A stretch of 16,257 bases of DNA from SAR116 cluster bacterium. Its GTDB lineage: Bacteria; Pseudomonadota; Alphaproteobacteria; Puniceispirillales; Puniceispirillaceae. The stretch spans positions 1 through 16,257 of the forward strand of contig PBLR01000028.1 in assembly GCA_002722385.1 (NCBI GenBank), in the 5' to 3' direction. The translations under genes and the position numbers were made by a program. The notes under the pieces were generated by a model. That model was given only the letters and a program-made list of their open reading frames with translations. It made no database searches and was not told the origin of the DNA. The stretch's first letter is position 1. Every line of letters starts with the position of its first letter. Positions 1-11,383 of the stretch are shown in pieces.

Positions 1-971
1 CCGATAGGCACAACCCAGTCTTCATGTTCAGGCACGTCAAAGCTCTGGCCGTACATCACTTCATTTTCAAGGAAAATAACTGGGTTCGGATCACGGATAG
101 CGGCTTTCAGCAAGCCTTTGGCATCAGCAGCAGACCAGGGCGAGACAACCTTCAGGCCCGGACAATGTGCATACCAGCTGGCATAACATTGTGAATGCTG
201 GGCAGCCACCCGGCTGGCAGCCCCGTTCGGCCCGCGAAACACAATCGGACAGCCCATCTGCCCACCCGACATGTATAATGTCTTTGCTGCGGAATTGATA
301 ATCTGATCAATTGCCTGCATTGAAAAATTGAAGGTCATAAATTCAATCACCGGGCGCAACTCACCAAAGGCCGCCCCTACCCCGAGGCCGGCAAAGCCAT
401 GTTCGGTAATAGGTGTATCAATGACTCGCTTGTTGGAAAATTCATCCAGCAGACCCTGGGTAACTTTATAAGCGCCCTGATATTCGGCCACTTCTTCGCC
501 CATCACGAACACGCGTTCATCTTTCCGCATTTCTTCTGCCATCGCATCACGCAAAGCTTCACGGACAGTTTGCTGTTTGGTTGGCCCGTCCCAATCAGGT
601 TCAGCAACCACCTGAGTGGCCGCCGCAGCCTCAACAACGACAGCCGCACCTGTTGGTGCTGGTTCTGCTGCTGGTTCTGCTGGCGGTCTGTCCAGATTCT
701 GTTCAGCAGAGGCCGGCAGATCTGTCTCTCCGTCTTCCAGCAGACGCGCAATCACCGCGCCGACCGCCACACCCTCGCTACCCTCAGCAACAGTAATCTC
801 ACCGACAACGCCTTCATCAACGACCTCAACTTCCATCGTTGCTTTATCGGTTTCAATTTCAGCGATCACATCACCTGATTTGACCTCATCACCTGTTTTT
901 ACAAGCCATCTGGACAAGCGTCCTTCTGTCATGGTTGGCGACAGAGCCGGCATTTTAATGTCTACTGCCAT
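1..971 (-). CDS. pdhB: Pyruvate dehydrogenase E1 component subunit beta, with N-terminal lipoyl domain (C-terminus beyond window)
   Basis: Beta subunit of the thiamine-dependent E1 of the pyruvate dehydrogenase complex, which decarboxylates pyruvate and acetylates lipoyl groups in the cytoplasm. About 323 codons are present and the frame runs off the left edge. Residues 1-80 form a biotinyl/lipoyl domain; the acceptor lysine is K43 in [10 protein letters not shown]. An Ala/Pro/Glu-rich linker follows (about 85-125), then the transketolase-like pyrimidine-binding domain, with [34 protein letters not shown] and FRGPNGAA. A lipoyl domain on E1 beta is an alphaproteobacterial trait. Start is ATG at 971 with AAAGGA about 10 bases upstream. 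It lies 35 bases downstream of pdhA, so the two are almost certainly co-transcribed. By analogy pdhC should follow outside the window. Confidence 0.96.
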   Translation of the reverse strand, partial: MAVDIKMPALSPTMTEGRLSRWLVKTGDEVKSGDVIAEIETDKATMEVEVVDEGVVGEITVAEGSEGVAVGAVIARLLEDGETDLPASAEQNLDRPPAEPAAEPAPTGAAVVVEAAAATQVVAEPDWDGPTKQQTVREALRDAMAEEMRKDERVFVMGEEVAEYQGAYKVTQGLLDEFSNKRVIDTPITEHGFAGLGVGAAFGELRPVIEFMTFNFSMQAIDQIINSAAKTLYMSGGQMGCPIVFRGPNGAASRVAAQHSQCYASWYAHCPGLKVVSPWSAADAKGLLKAAIRDPNPVIFLENEVMYGQSFDVPEHEDWVVPI

Positions 972-1006
972 AATTTCACTATCCTTTATTGAAACGTCAG
1001 CCTGAG

Positions 1007-2029
1007 TCAGGCGATCAGAATATCTCTATAGAGGTCTTCTGCATCAGGCTCAGGGCTGGCCAGCGCAAAATCAGCTGCCTCGCTGACAATAGACTTCACT
1101 CTCTGATCAATCTGTTTCAGACCAGCCTCATCAGCCCCCTCACGCAGCAGCAAATCACGCAATTGTTCGATCGGATCATGCTGCTTGCGCATCGCATCAA
1201 CCTCATCACGGGTTCTGTATTTCGCCGGGTCTGACATCGAATGTCCGCGATACCGGTAGGTCTTCATCTCCAATATGTACGGACCTTTGCCTGAGCGGCA
1301 GTGATCAAGAGCTTCACGGGCAGCAGCTCTGACCGCCAAGACATCCATGCCGTCAACCTGAAGACCGGGAATACCATAAGCCTTGCCTCTGTCGGCCAAA
1401 TCTTGACCGGCAGCGGCTCTGGCAACAGAGGTTCCCATCCCATATTGATTATTTTCGATGACAAACACGACCGGCAGCTTCCACAAGGCCGCCATATTGA
1501 AAGTTTCATAAACCTGGCCCTGATTGGCTGCACCATCGCCCAGATAGGCCATGTTCACCCCGCCATCACCTTTATATTTATGGGCAAAGGCCAGCCCTGC
1601 CCCAATGGGCACCTGTGCGGCGACAATGCCATGCCCGCCGTAAAAATTCTTCTCGCGGCTGAACATATGCATTGACCCGCCCTTGCCACGTGAATAGCCA
1701 TCACGCCGCCCGGTTAATTCCGCCATCACGCCGCTGGAGTCCATGCCGCAAGCCAGCATATGGCCGTGGTCACGATAAGAGGTCACTACTGAATCGCCGT
1801 CTTCTGCCATGGACTGCATGCCCACCACAACCGCTTCCTGACCGATATAAAGATGACAAAACCCGCCAATATGGCCCATGCCATACAGCTGGCCGGCTTT
1901 TTCCTCAAACCGTCTGATCAGGATCATCTGTTCATACAGCTGTTCCAAAACTTCACGTGACGGCTTGTCATTAATTACCGCCTTTGGCGGCCGGCCCCGC
2001 TTTCGCGCGGTGTTCTGTTTATCGGCCAT
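1007..2029 (-). CDS. pdhA: Pyruvate dehydrogenase E1 component subunit alpha
   Basis: Alpha subunit of PDH E1 (340 aa, normal for the family), partner of the adjacent PdhB. The thiamine diphosphate/Mg motif starts with GDG at residues 164-166 and ends in NN at 193-194. Other family blocks are [12 protein letters not shown] (85-96), [20 protein letters not shown] (115-134) and the active-site loop [15 protein letters not shown] near residue 260. Start is ATG at 2029 with an AAAGGGAAG Shine-Dalgarno stretch just upstream. A basic N-terminal extension (residues 9-16, RKRGRPPK) precedes the catalytic fold and matches the AT-hook core; such tails vary between relatives. The 152-base AT-rich gap upstream suggests its own promoter, separate from ftsB. 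Confidence 0.97.
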   Translation of the reverse strand: MADKQNTARKRGRPPKAVINDKPSREVLEQLYEQMILIRRFEEKAGQLYGMGHIGGFCHLYIGQEAVVVGMQSMAEDGDSVVTSYRDHGHMLACGMDSSGVMAELTGRRDGYSRGKGGSMHMFSREKNFYGGHGIVAAQVPIGAGLAFAHKYKGDGGVNMAYLGDGAANQGQVYETFNMAALWKLPVVFVIENNQYGMGTSVARAAAGQDLADRGKAYGIPGLQVDGMDVLAVRAAAREALDHCRSGKGPYILEMKTYRYRGHSMSDPAKYRTRDEVDAMRKQHDPIEQLRDLLLREGADEAGLKQIDQRVKSIVSEAADFALASPEPDAEDLYRDILIA

Positions 2030-2181
2030 GCGTCTTCCCTTTCAGCCCTGACGAGCTTTGACTGTCATGTTCTACAGATGCAAGGATGACGGCAAAATAA
2101 TGTTTTTTGCAAGATTTTTATTATATTGAATAATAATGATTTTTTATATATAAACTGTTTTTCAGTTAATAACCGGTGATA
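2030..2181 (-). promoter_or_regulatory. AT-rich pdhA upstream region with TATAAT-like box and small hairpin
   Basis: The stretch between the ftsB-like stop and pdhA is much more AT-rich than its surroundings. On the minus strand it carries a perfect TATAAT (2120-2125), but I see no good -35 box 16-18 bases upstream, so the promoter call is weak. A small inverted repeat, AACTG/CAGTT with a 5-base loop (2153-2167), lies just after the ftsB-like gene and could be a weak terminator or an operator. This gap most likely holds the pdhAB promoter. Confidence 0.35.
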
Positions 2182-2505
2182 TTAAAATTTCAATTTACTC
2201 AAATCAATTGAAATAATCACATCATTCTTACTATACATGCCCACATTGGCCCGTGCGGTCTCTGCCAGCATGTCGGCATCAACAGCCCCGGACCGAAGCA
2301 GTCTTATCCGGTGTTCGAGGAAATGGTTTTGCTTCTCTAGCAAAGCAAGGGTCTCGCGTGCCGCTTGAATTTCTCTGTCAATATCGCCGCGGGCCAACAG
2401 GCCTCTTTCGCCGGCGATGGTATGAAAACCAAAAAACACGATCAGTGTTCCGATTAGGACAAGACTGCCCGCAAAGGCGATAGGACGGCGCAAGGAAGGA
2501 TACAT
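2182..2505 (-). CDS. ftsB: FtsB/DivIC-family septum formation initiator protein
   Basis: Small bitopic inner-membrane protein (107 aa) of the FtsB/DivIC family, a divisome scaffold that in well-studied bacteria binds FtsL and FtsQ. It shows a short cytoplasmic N-terminus, one membrane helix at about residues 9-27, and then a periplasmic coiled coil at about 38-72 (DREIQAARETLALLEKQNHF). The tail has the family-like LAETARANVGMYSKNDVI segment. It sits between eno and pdhA, the usual place for this gene in alphaproteobacteria and next to eno as in many proteobacteria. Start ATG at 2505. The family is called from architecture and context, since sequence conservation in FtsB is low; the symbol is used in that sense. 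Confidence 0.85.
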   Translation of the reverse strand: MYPSLRRPIAFAGSLVLIGTLIVFFGFHTIAGERGLLARGDIDREIQAARETLALLEKQNHFLEHRIRLLRSGAVDADMLAETARANVGMYSKNDVIISIDLSKLKF

Positions 2506-2549
2506 TGTGGTTTCACCTGTCAGTTTTCACAAGACAAGTTCAGTGAATC

Positions 2550-2585
2550 AAAAACGATTCGCCTGGTCAAGCGAAAAGCGAATCG
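2550..2585 (-). terminator. Probable intrinsic terminator downstream of eno
   Basis: On the minus strand, about 50 bases after the enolase stop, an 8-bp perfect stem (CGATTCGC paired with GCGAATCG, 2578-2585 and 2555-2562) with a 15-base loop is followed directly by TTTTT (2554-2550). This is the form of a rho-independent terminator. It lies between eno and the ftsB-like gene. It would separate the tpiA-to-eno transcript from ftsB/pdhAB, or attenuate read-through. A second outer inverted repeat encloses it (see findings). Confidence 0.65.
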
Positions 2586-2635
2586 CCGGATTCATTGGGT
2601 TTTTATGAAGTTTAGGAAGAAATAGGGAGTGCCGG

Positions 2636-3943
<1,308 letters not shown>

Positions 3944-4762
3944 TTAGCCGTTTGCGGCTTCGGCAAGTCTCGATAATGTGACCAGCAAGTCAGGCATCTG
4001 GTCCAAAGGCACCATATTCGGCCCATCTGACGGCGCGTTATCCGGATCTTCATGAGCCTCCATAAACAGGCCGTCCACACCGACAGCCACCGCCGCACGG
4101 GCTAGAACAGGAACAAATTCACGTTGTCCGCCAGATGCCCCGCCCAATCCGCCAGGCTGCTGAACAGAATGCGTCGCGTCAAAAATGACCGGAAACCCCG
4201 TGCTGCGCATCTGTGGCAGGCTTCTCATGTCACTGACCAGCGTATTATAGCCAAAAGATGTGCCCCGTTCTGTGAGCAGCACACGCGAATTGCCTGACTG
4301 GACCAACTTATCGGCAACATGCTGCATATCCCAGGGGGCCAGAAACTGACCCTTTTTGACATTCACAACAGCCCCGGTCTGGGCGGCCGCGACCAGCAAA
4401 TCTGTCTGCCGGCATAAAAAGGCCGGGATTTGCAGAATATCCACCGCTTCAGCAGTAACCGCACAATGTTCGGGCAGATGTACATCTGTTAAGACAGGAC
4501 AGCCCAGCGCGGCTTTCACATCAGCCAGTATTTGCACCCCTTCGTCCAGGCCGACACCGCGTTGTGCGGACAAAGAGGTCCGGTTTGCTTTATCAAAAGA
4601 GGATTTATAGACAAAATTCATCCCGGCCGCGCGGGCGGCTTTTTGCAAGGCCTCAGCATGATATAAGGCATGATCACGCCCTTCTATCTGGCAAGGACCG
4701 GAAATCAGCACCAGCGGGGCGCCGTCTCCTACCTCAAAATCTGAAACCATTACCTTTGTCAT
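3944..4762 (-). CDS. kdsA: 3-deoxy-8-phosphooctulonate (Kdo-8-P) synthase, metal-dependent class
   Basis: Condenses arabinose-5-phosphate with phosphoenolpyruvate to Kdo-8-phosphate, the first committed step to the Kdo of the LPS inner core; this implies an LPS outer membrane. Length 272 aa is typical. Family blocks: [14 protein letters not shown] (20-33), [12 protein letters not shown] (52-63), [20 protein letters not shown] (162-181), [12 protein letters not shown] (194-205) and [18 protein letters not shown] (233-250). C24, H198, E235 and D246 have the same spacing as the Aquifex metal ligands C11, H185, E222 and D233, so it should be the metal-dependent class rather than the E. coli type. 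It uses enolase's product PEP, which may explain the constant eno-kdsA pairing. Start ATG 4762; ATG at 4750 is a weaker alternative. Confidence 0.97.
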   Translation of the reverse strand: MTKVMVSDFEVGDGAPLVLISGPCQIEGRDHALYHAEALQKAARAAGMNFVYKSSFDKANRTSLSAQRGVGLDEGVQILADVKAALGCPVLTDVHLPEHCAVTAEAVDILQIPAFLCRQTDLLVAAAQTGAVVNVKKGQFLAPWDMQHVADKLVQSGNSRVLLTERGTSFGYNTLVSDMRSLPQMRSTGFPVIFDATHSVQQPGGLGGASGGQREFVPVLARAAVAVGVDGLFMEAHEDPDNAPSDGPNMVPLDQMPDLLVTLSRLAEAANG

Positions 4763-4815
4763 CTGTGTATTCCCCGCGCAAAAATGAACGCAAAACAGAC
4801 TGATCCGCCCGCCGG

Positions 4816-6823
<2,008 letters not shown>

Positions 6824-6942
6824 AAAACTACCTGTCTTGAACTGTATCGTGCAGACACGCTACACCGGCATTTTCCTAACAAATTGAAAGAGGTTGTGCA
6901 AAGAAAAAATGGGCATCCCCCTTCCCCGAACCGGCAAACCCT

Positions 6943-7725
6943 TCAGATAACCATATCCGCACAGCCAGCTATGGCCGCAAAACTGCTGGCTGACAACGAC
7001 GCCCCGCCGACCAAGGCCCCGCCCACAAGAGGCAGGGTGAGAATGTCTCTAGCGTTGTCATCTTTTACTGACCCGCCATACAGGATGGGTGGCATAGCCC
7101 CCGCCTGGAGAGACGCAAACCGCTGTTCAAGCTGTGCATGAATATGAGTGTGCATATCGTCAATCTGCACAGTTGTGGCCACAAGGCCAGTACCAATAGC
7201 CCAAACAGGCTCATAAGCAATGACCAGCTGCTTTAAATGAGCCGCTTGCCAGTCAGATGTCTCAGCGCCAAACGCGGCGAGGCTGGCCGCCAATTGTGTG
7301 GCCACATATTGGTTTTGTGTGCCGCGCTCACGCCGCTCTTTGGGCTCACCGACACAAAGCACAACATTCAGCCCCGCCTTGATCGCCGCAACCAGCTTTG
7401 CGCTAATAAACTCATCTGTCTCACCAAACCCGCTTCGGCGCTCAGAATGACCTGCCAGAACCCAACTGCCGCCGAAACCGCTGATCATTTCAGCTGACAC
7501 TTCTCCTGTATAGGCCCCTGACGGCTCTGGATGACAGTTCTGCGCACCCCATTTTATCGTTGTCTTTTTAAGCGCCTGTTCGGCCATGGCCAGATAACAA
7601 GAGGGCACGAAACACAAGATTTCAGCTCTCGCCTGTGTAATACGCTGATCCCCGCAATATCCGGCAAAAAGCGATGCGACGTCAGATGGTTGTGGATTCA
7701 TCTTCCAGTTAGCAGCGATAATCAT
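6943..7725 (-). CDS. tpiA: Triose-phosphate isomerase
   Basis: Interconverts dihydroxyacetone phosphate and glyceraldehyde-3-phosphate in glycolysis and gluconeogenesis; a TIM barrel of 260 aa, slightly longer than the usual 250. Catalytic set is complete: N6 and K8 in AANWKMN, H93 in VLAGHSERR, E172 in AYEPVWAIGTG; the phosphate-binding ILYGGSVK block (214-221) and GGALVGGASL near the end are intact. Start ATG 7725 gives the standard MIIAANWKMN N-terminus; its Shine-Dalgarno is weak. It is the first gene of the minus-strand block and has a sigma70-like promoter 50-80 bases upstream in the shared divergent region. Confidence 0.97.
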   Translation of the reverse strand: MIIAANWKMNPQPSDVASLFAGYCGDQRITQARAEILCFVPSCYLAMAEQALKKTTIKWGAQNCHPEPSGAYTGEVSAEMISGFGGSWVLAGHSERRSGFGETDEFISAKLVAAIKAGLNVVLCVGEPKERRERGTQNQYVATQLAASLAAFGAETSDWQAAHLKQLVIAYEPVWAIGTGLVATTVQIDDMHTHIHAQLEQRFASLQAGAMPPILYGGSVKDDNARDILTLPLVGGALVGGASLSASSFAAIAGCADMVI

Positions 7726-7757
7726 GCAGAATCATCTCTTTCACATTGATTTAAGCA

Positions 7758-7787
7758 TTGCGGTTTCCCGCCTGTTTTCTTTATAGT
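7758..7787 (+). promoter_or_regulatory. Predicted sigma70-like promoter for the ppiD-trpE operon
   Basis: TTGCGG (7758-7763) and TATAGT (7782-7787) are separated by 18 bases. Predicted start is near 7794, giving a leader of about 80 bases to the ATG at 7876. The box overlaps the tpiA promoter on the other strand, and a TTTCCC/GGGAAA inverted repeat (7764-7769, 7790-7795) brackets the shared -10 area, a plausible operator. Confidence 0.4.
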
Positions 7788-7808
7788 GTGGGAAATTTGA
7801 GATCGCAA
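7780..7808 (-). promoter_or_regulatory. Predicted sigma70-like promoter for tpiA operon
   Basis: On the minus strand, TTGCGA (7808-7803) and TATAAA (7785-7780) are separated by exactly 17 bases. These match 4/6 and 5/6 of the consensus. Expected start of transcription is about 7773, giving a leader near 48 bases before the tpiA ATG. Its -10 box overlaps that of the oppositely directed ppiD promoter. Confidence 0.5.
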
Positions 7809-7875
7809 AACTGTTTCACCCCATAGCAAAGTTGATTGGCTGGCTGGTGTCTGGCCACCCTTTAAGGACAAGCTG

Positions 7876-9747
7876 ATGTTACGTTCGATGAGAGAAGGCG
7901 CAAAGTCGCCTGTGATGAAGGTCTTTCTTCTGTTTCTGGCCGCTGGTTTCGCCTTGTGGGGAATTGGTGATATGTCAGGTGGCTTCCTTTCATCCGGCAA
8001 TAAAGCGGTACAGGCTGGCGATCAATCTGTGTCGGCAACTGAAGCCGCAACAGAATTTGAGCGCACACGCCTTTCGGTTGGCGGCGGCCTGTCTACAGGA
8101 GAAGCTCTGCAGGCAGGACTGCTGAATGAGGTTATGGGCACATTGGCGCGCCGAACATTATATCAGGCTGAAGCCAGCCGCCTCGGGGTTACCTCAACCC
8201 GTGATATGCAAAAAACAGCGATTGGGCGTGAGCCTGCCTTCCGTGATGAGCTGGGCCAGTTTTCGAATATCAGGTTCAGAACCGCCCTGGCACAGGCCGG
8301 TTACACTGAACAGCAATATCTTGACCGGCTGTCATATTCCTTGCTGCAGGATCAAATTGAAGGCAGCGTGACTGTCGCCGGGGCGTTTCCGCAAACCATC
8401 ACCGCCCGCCTGTCTGCCTTCCGGCTGGAGCAGAGAACAGCGACCCTAAAGCAGATTGATGTGAAGGATCAGACCATCGCCGCGCCGTCTGAAGCTGAAC
8501 TGGCTGCTTTTTTTGACCGTGAACAGGAAAATTATGATGCACCTGCTTTGCGCAGCTTCGAGGTTATTTATCTGTTCCCTGACTTGATTGAAGACCGGAT
8601 TGAAATTGAAGACACCGCGCTCAGAACAGCGTTTGATCTGCGCCGGGATGAATTTATCACACCAGAACGCCGCCGCCTGCGCCAGATGGTGTTTGATACT
8701 GAACAGTATGCCGCCGCCGCCAAAGCTGAACTGAATGCCGGCAAAAGCTTTGCAACAGTGGCAGAAGAGACCTTGAACTGGACAGACAGTGACACTGATC
8801 TGGGGCTGGTGACACGCCGTGATTTGGCTGATGAGCTGGCTGAAACGGTATTTTCCGCAACGGTGAATGAAGCTGCAGGTCCGGTGGCTTCATCTTTTGG
8901 CTATCACCTTGTTCTGGTTGATGAGGTCCAGCCAGGAAGTGAAGCAAGTTTTGAAGAGGTCAGAGAACAGATTGCCAGCACCCTTGTCGCTGAACAGGCC
9001 ATTGACACAGTTTATGATTATGCAAACCAGCTAGAAGATAATCTGGGGACCGGGGCCAGCCTGTCAGAGGCTGCTGCACAGCTGGATATGATTGTGGGCA
9101 TTATTGAAAATATTGACCGCAATGGCCGGGATATTGATGGCCAGCCAGTGACTGATTCCTATGGCGATCTGGCCACAGACAGCCTGTTTTTGCAGCAGGC
9201 CTGGGAGCTGGATATCGACACCATCAGCACCGTTATTGAAACCGTAGGGAACAGCTTTTTCGTGGTGCGGCCAACAGATGAAGCTGACAGCCGCAGCCGC
9301 AGCCTTGATGAGGTCAGAAACAGGCTGGCTGCTGACTGGACCCAGCAACGCGCTCTTGACGCCGCCAGAGCGCAGGCAGAACAGATCATGTCCTCAGCAG
9401 ACACCAGCCTGGCCAATGACCCTGAGAGCGGCTTGTTCCGCCGGACAGGCAGCGGCCTTGACCATGCCGCCGCCGGCCTTATCGCGGACGCCGCATTTTC
9501 ACAAGCCATTGGCGAGGCAAAGCTGGTTGAAACAGGTGACAGCGTTATCGTGGTGCGCACAGATTCTGTTGTTGCGGCAGACCAGTCTGAGCAGGCTGAG
9601 ATGAGCGAGACCATACAAAATGGCCTGAACCGCTTGGTCGGTTCTGATTTGTCCTCTGCGCTGGCGCTGGCGTTGACTGAAACACACGCTTTGGAACTCA
9701 ATCCTGCTCTGGTCCAGCAAGTACTGGTTGGCCAGGCAGGTCAGTAG
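7876..9747 (+). CDS. PpiD-like periplasmic peptidyl-prolyl isomerase/chaperone, membrane anchored
   Basis: Large (623 aa) SurA/PpiD-type folding factor, anchored in the inner membrane and facing the periplasm, where it would assist newly exported outer-membrane and periplasmic proteins. The N-terminus is MLRSMREGAK followed by a membrane helix at about 14-31 with the typical FALWGIGDM end. A SurA_N-like helical region spans about 45-165 and a parvulin (PPIC) domain about 266-350 (RRLRQMVFD, GKSFATVAEE, GPVASSFGYHLVLVDEV). A second half of about 250 residues (about 375-623) resembles the degenerate C-terminal part of alphaproteobacterial PpiD proteins. Start ATG 7876 has AAGGAC six bases upstream. 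It ends 34 bases before trpE, so the two are probably one operon, a pairing common in this class. Whether the parvulin site is active cannot be judged here. Confidence 0.92.
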   Translation: MLRSMREGAKSPVMKVFLLFLAAGFALWGIGDMSGGFLSSGNKAVQAGDQSVSATEAATEFERTRLSVGGGLSTGEALQAGLLNEVMGTLARRTLYQAEASRLGVTSTRDMQKTAIGREPAFRDELGQFSNIRFRTALAQAGYTEQQYLDRLSYSLLQDQIEGSVTVAGAFPQTITARLSAFRLEQRTATLKQIDVKDQTIAAPSEAELAAFFDREQENYDAPALRSFEVIYLFPDLIEDRIEIEDTALRTAFDLRRDEFITPERRRLRQMVFDTEQYAAAAKAELNAGKSFATVAEETLNWTDSDTDLGLVTRRDLADELAETVFSATVNEAAGPVASSFGYHLVLVDEVQPGSEASFEEVREQIASTLVAEQAIDTVYDYANQLEDNLGTGASLSEAAAQLDMIVGIIENIDRNGRDIDGQPVTDSYGDLATDSLFLQQAWELDIDTISTVIETVGNSFFVVRPTDEADSRSRSLDEVRNRLAADWTQQRALDAARAQAEQIMSSADTSLANDPESGLFRRTGSGLDHAAAGLIADAAFSQAIGEAKLVETGDSVIVVRTDSVVAADQSEQAEMSETIQNGLNRLVGSDLSSALALALTETHALELNPALVQQVLVGQAGQ

Positions 9748-9781
9748 ACCTGCGTGAGGCATATGCCATGGAGCCCCGGAT

Positions 9782-11305
9782 ATGAGCGAAGAGACATTGG
9801 GCCTTGCGCATCATGACCGCCAGACCTGTGCAGAGCTATTCGCCGCTGGGTTAAATCAGATTATTTATCGCACGCTTGTTGCGGATACCCAGACCCCTGT
9901 GGGTGTGATGATGAAACTGGCTGATGGTGAGACCCATCACTGCCTGTTGGAATCAGTAGAAGGTGGTGAGGTCAGAGGCCGATTTTCAGTTGTGGCCCTG
10001 AAGCCGGATCTGATTTGGCAGAGCAAAAAGGACAAGGTCTTTATCAACAGGTCAGCCCAGACCAGACCAGATGAGTTTGAAGAACTGCCTGCTGTGCAGC
10101 CGCTGGACAGTCTGCGTGCGCTGATCGCTGAAAGCTGGATGGATGACACCCACCCTTTGCCACCAATGGCGGCAGGGCTGTTTGGTTATCTGGGGTATGA
10201 TATGATCAGACATGTTGAAAGCCTGCCTGATGACAATCCTGACCGGCTTGACGTCCATGATTCTGTATTGATGCGCCCGTCTGTTGTGGCCATTTTTGAC
10301 AGGCTGAAAGATACCATCACCCTGTGTTACCAAATCAGGCCAGCAGATTTTGAAATAGCTGATAACGCCTGGAATACAGCCAATCACGAACTTGATCAGA
10401 TCGAATCCCGGCTACAGGCCCCCCTGCCCTCAATTCCTGCGGTGCCGGCGGCAACGGACGTCACCACACCAAAAAGCAATATGTCAAAAGACAGCTTTTT
10501 TGAGATGGTGCGCAAAGCAAAAGAATATATCAAATCAGGGGATATTTTTCAGGTTGTTCTCTCGCAACGGTTCTCAATTCCGTTTTCCCTGCCCTCTATC
10601 GCTCTGTATCGCAGTTTACGACGCCTGAACCCGTCGCCCTTCCTGTTTCATTTCAACCTTGGCGATGTCTCTATTGTCGGCTCCAGCCCTGAAATTCTGG
10701 TCAGGTTGCGAGAAGGCGAAGTGACAATCCGCCCCATCGCTGGCACACGGCCACGTGGCCGCAATGAAGAAGAAGACAAGGCCAATGCTGACGATTTGTT
10801 ATCTGACATCAAAGAGCGGGCTGAGCATCTGATGTTGCTGGATTTAGGCCGCAATGATGTCGGCCGGGTTGCGCAACCAGGGTCTGTTCGTGTGGTGTCA
10901 GATTTTGAAATTGAACTTTACAGCCATGTTATGCATATCGCCTCAGAAGTGAGAGGGAAGATCAGACCGGAATGTGATGTTATTGACGCGCTGGTTGCTG
11001 GCTTTCCTGCGGGCACAGTGTCAGGCGCACCAAAGATCAGAGCCATGGAAATCATTGATGAGCTGGAGACAGACCGCCGCGGCATCTATGCCGGAGCGGT
11101 TGGCTATATCAGCGCTGCCGGGGAGATGGACAGCTGTATCGCTTTGCGGACAGCGGTAGTGAAAGACGGCCAGATGCATGTTCAGGCCGGGGCAGGTATT
11201 GTCTATGATTCAGTTGAACAATCTGAATATGAAGAATGCCAGAATAAAGCGCGGGCACTGCTGCGGGCAGCCCATGATGCCATACAGTTCGATCAGAACG
11301 GCTGA
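9782..11305 (+). CDS. trpE: Anthranilate synthase component I
   Basis: Catalyses chorismate plus ammonia to anthranilate, first step of tryptophan synthesis, normally with a TrpG glutaminase partner. The protein has 507 aa. The N-terminal domain contains LLES (55-58) in LLESVEGGEVRGRFSV, the motif tied to tryptophan feedback inhibition. The chorismate-binding domain covers about 235-500: SGDIFQVVLSQRF, VGSSPEILVR, IRPIAGTRPRGRNEEED, LDLGRNDVGRVA and PAGTVSGAPKIRAMEIIDEL near residue 408, AGAGIVYDS near the end. These favour TrpE over PabB. Start ATG 9782 has GGAG seven bases upstream. There is no trpG next to it; the following gene is a SPOR protein 78 bases away. Confidence 0.96.
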   Translation: MSEETLGLAHHDRQTCAELFAAGLNQIIYRTLVADTQTPVGVMMKLADGETHHCLLESVEGGEVRGRFSVVALKPDLIWQSKKDKVFINRSAQTRPDEFEELPAVQPLDSLRALIAESWMDDTHPLPPMAAGLFGYLGYDMIRHVESLPDDNPDRLDVHDSVLMRPSVVAIFDRLKDTITLCYQIRPADFEIADNAWNTANHELDQIESRLQAPLPSIPAVPAATDVTTPKSNMSKDSFFEMVRKAKEYIKSGDIFQVVLSQRFSIPFSLPSIALYRSLRRLNPSPFLFHFNLGDVSIVGSSPEILVRLREGEVTIRPIAGTRPRGRNEEEDKANADDLLSDIKERAEHLMLLDLGRNDVGRVAQPGSVRVVSDFEIELYSHVMHIASEVRGKIRPECDVIDALVAGFPAGTVSGAPKIRAMEIIDELETDRRGIYAGAVGYISAAGEMDSCIALRTAVVKDGQMHVQAGAGIVYDSVEQSEYEECQNKARALLRAAHDAIQFDQNG

Positions 11306-11383
11306 CACCCCCGCCAGCGGCATCAATTTTGCATCCCTCCTGCAAACAAGTGACCGATTTTTATTGAGAGTAGTCCTGAAACC

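Noticed and set aside
399..878. Plus-strand open frame of 159 codons
   Set aside because: It is antisense to pdhB, whose lipoyl and E1 beta motifs are unmistakable over the same bases.
6895..6935. Possible terminator after tpiA (T6 run on the minus strand at 6909-6904)
   Set aside because: The G-rich stretch before the T-run gives only about a 3-bp stem, too weak to call.
9159..9701. 180-codon minus-strand open frame
   Set aside because: It is antisense to the C-terminal half of the PpiD-like gene, which has a continuous family-like frame, and its translation is Ser/Arg/Ala-rich without a family.
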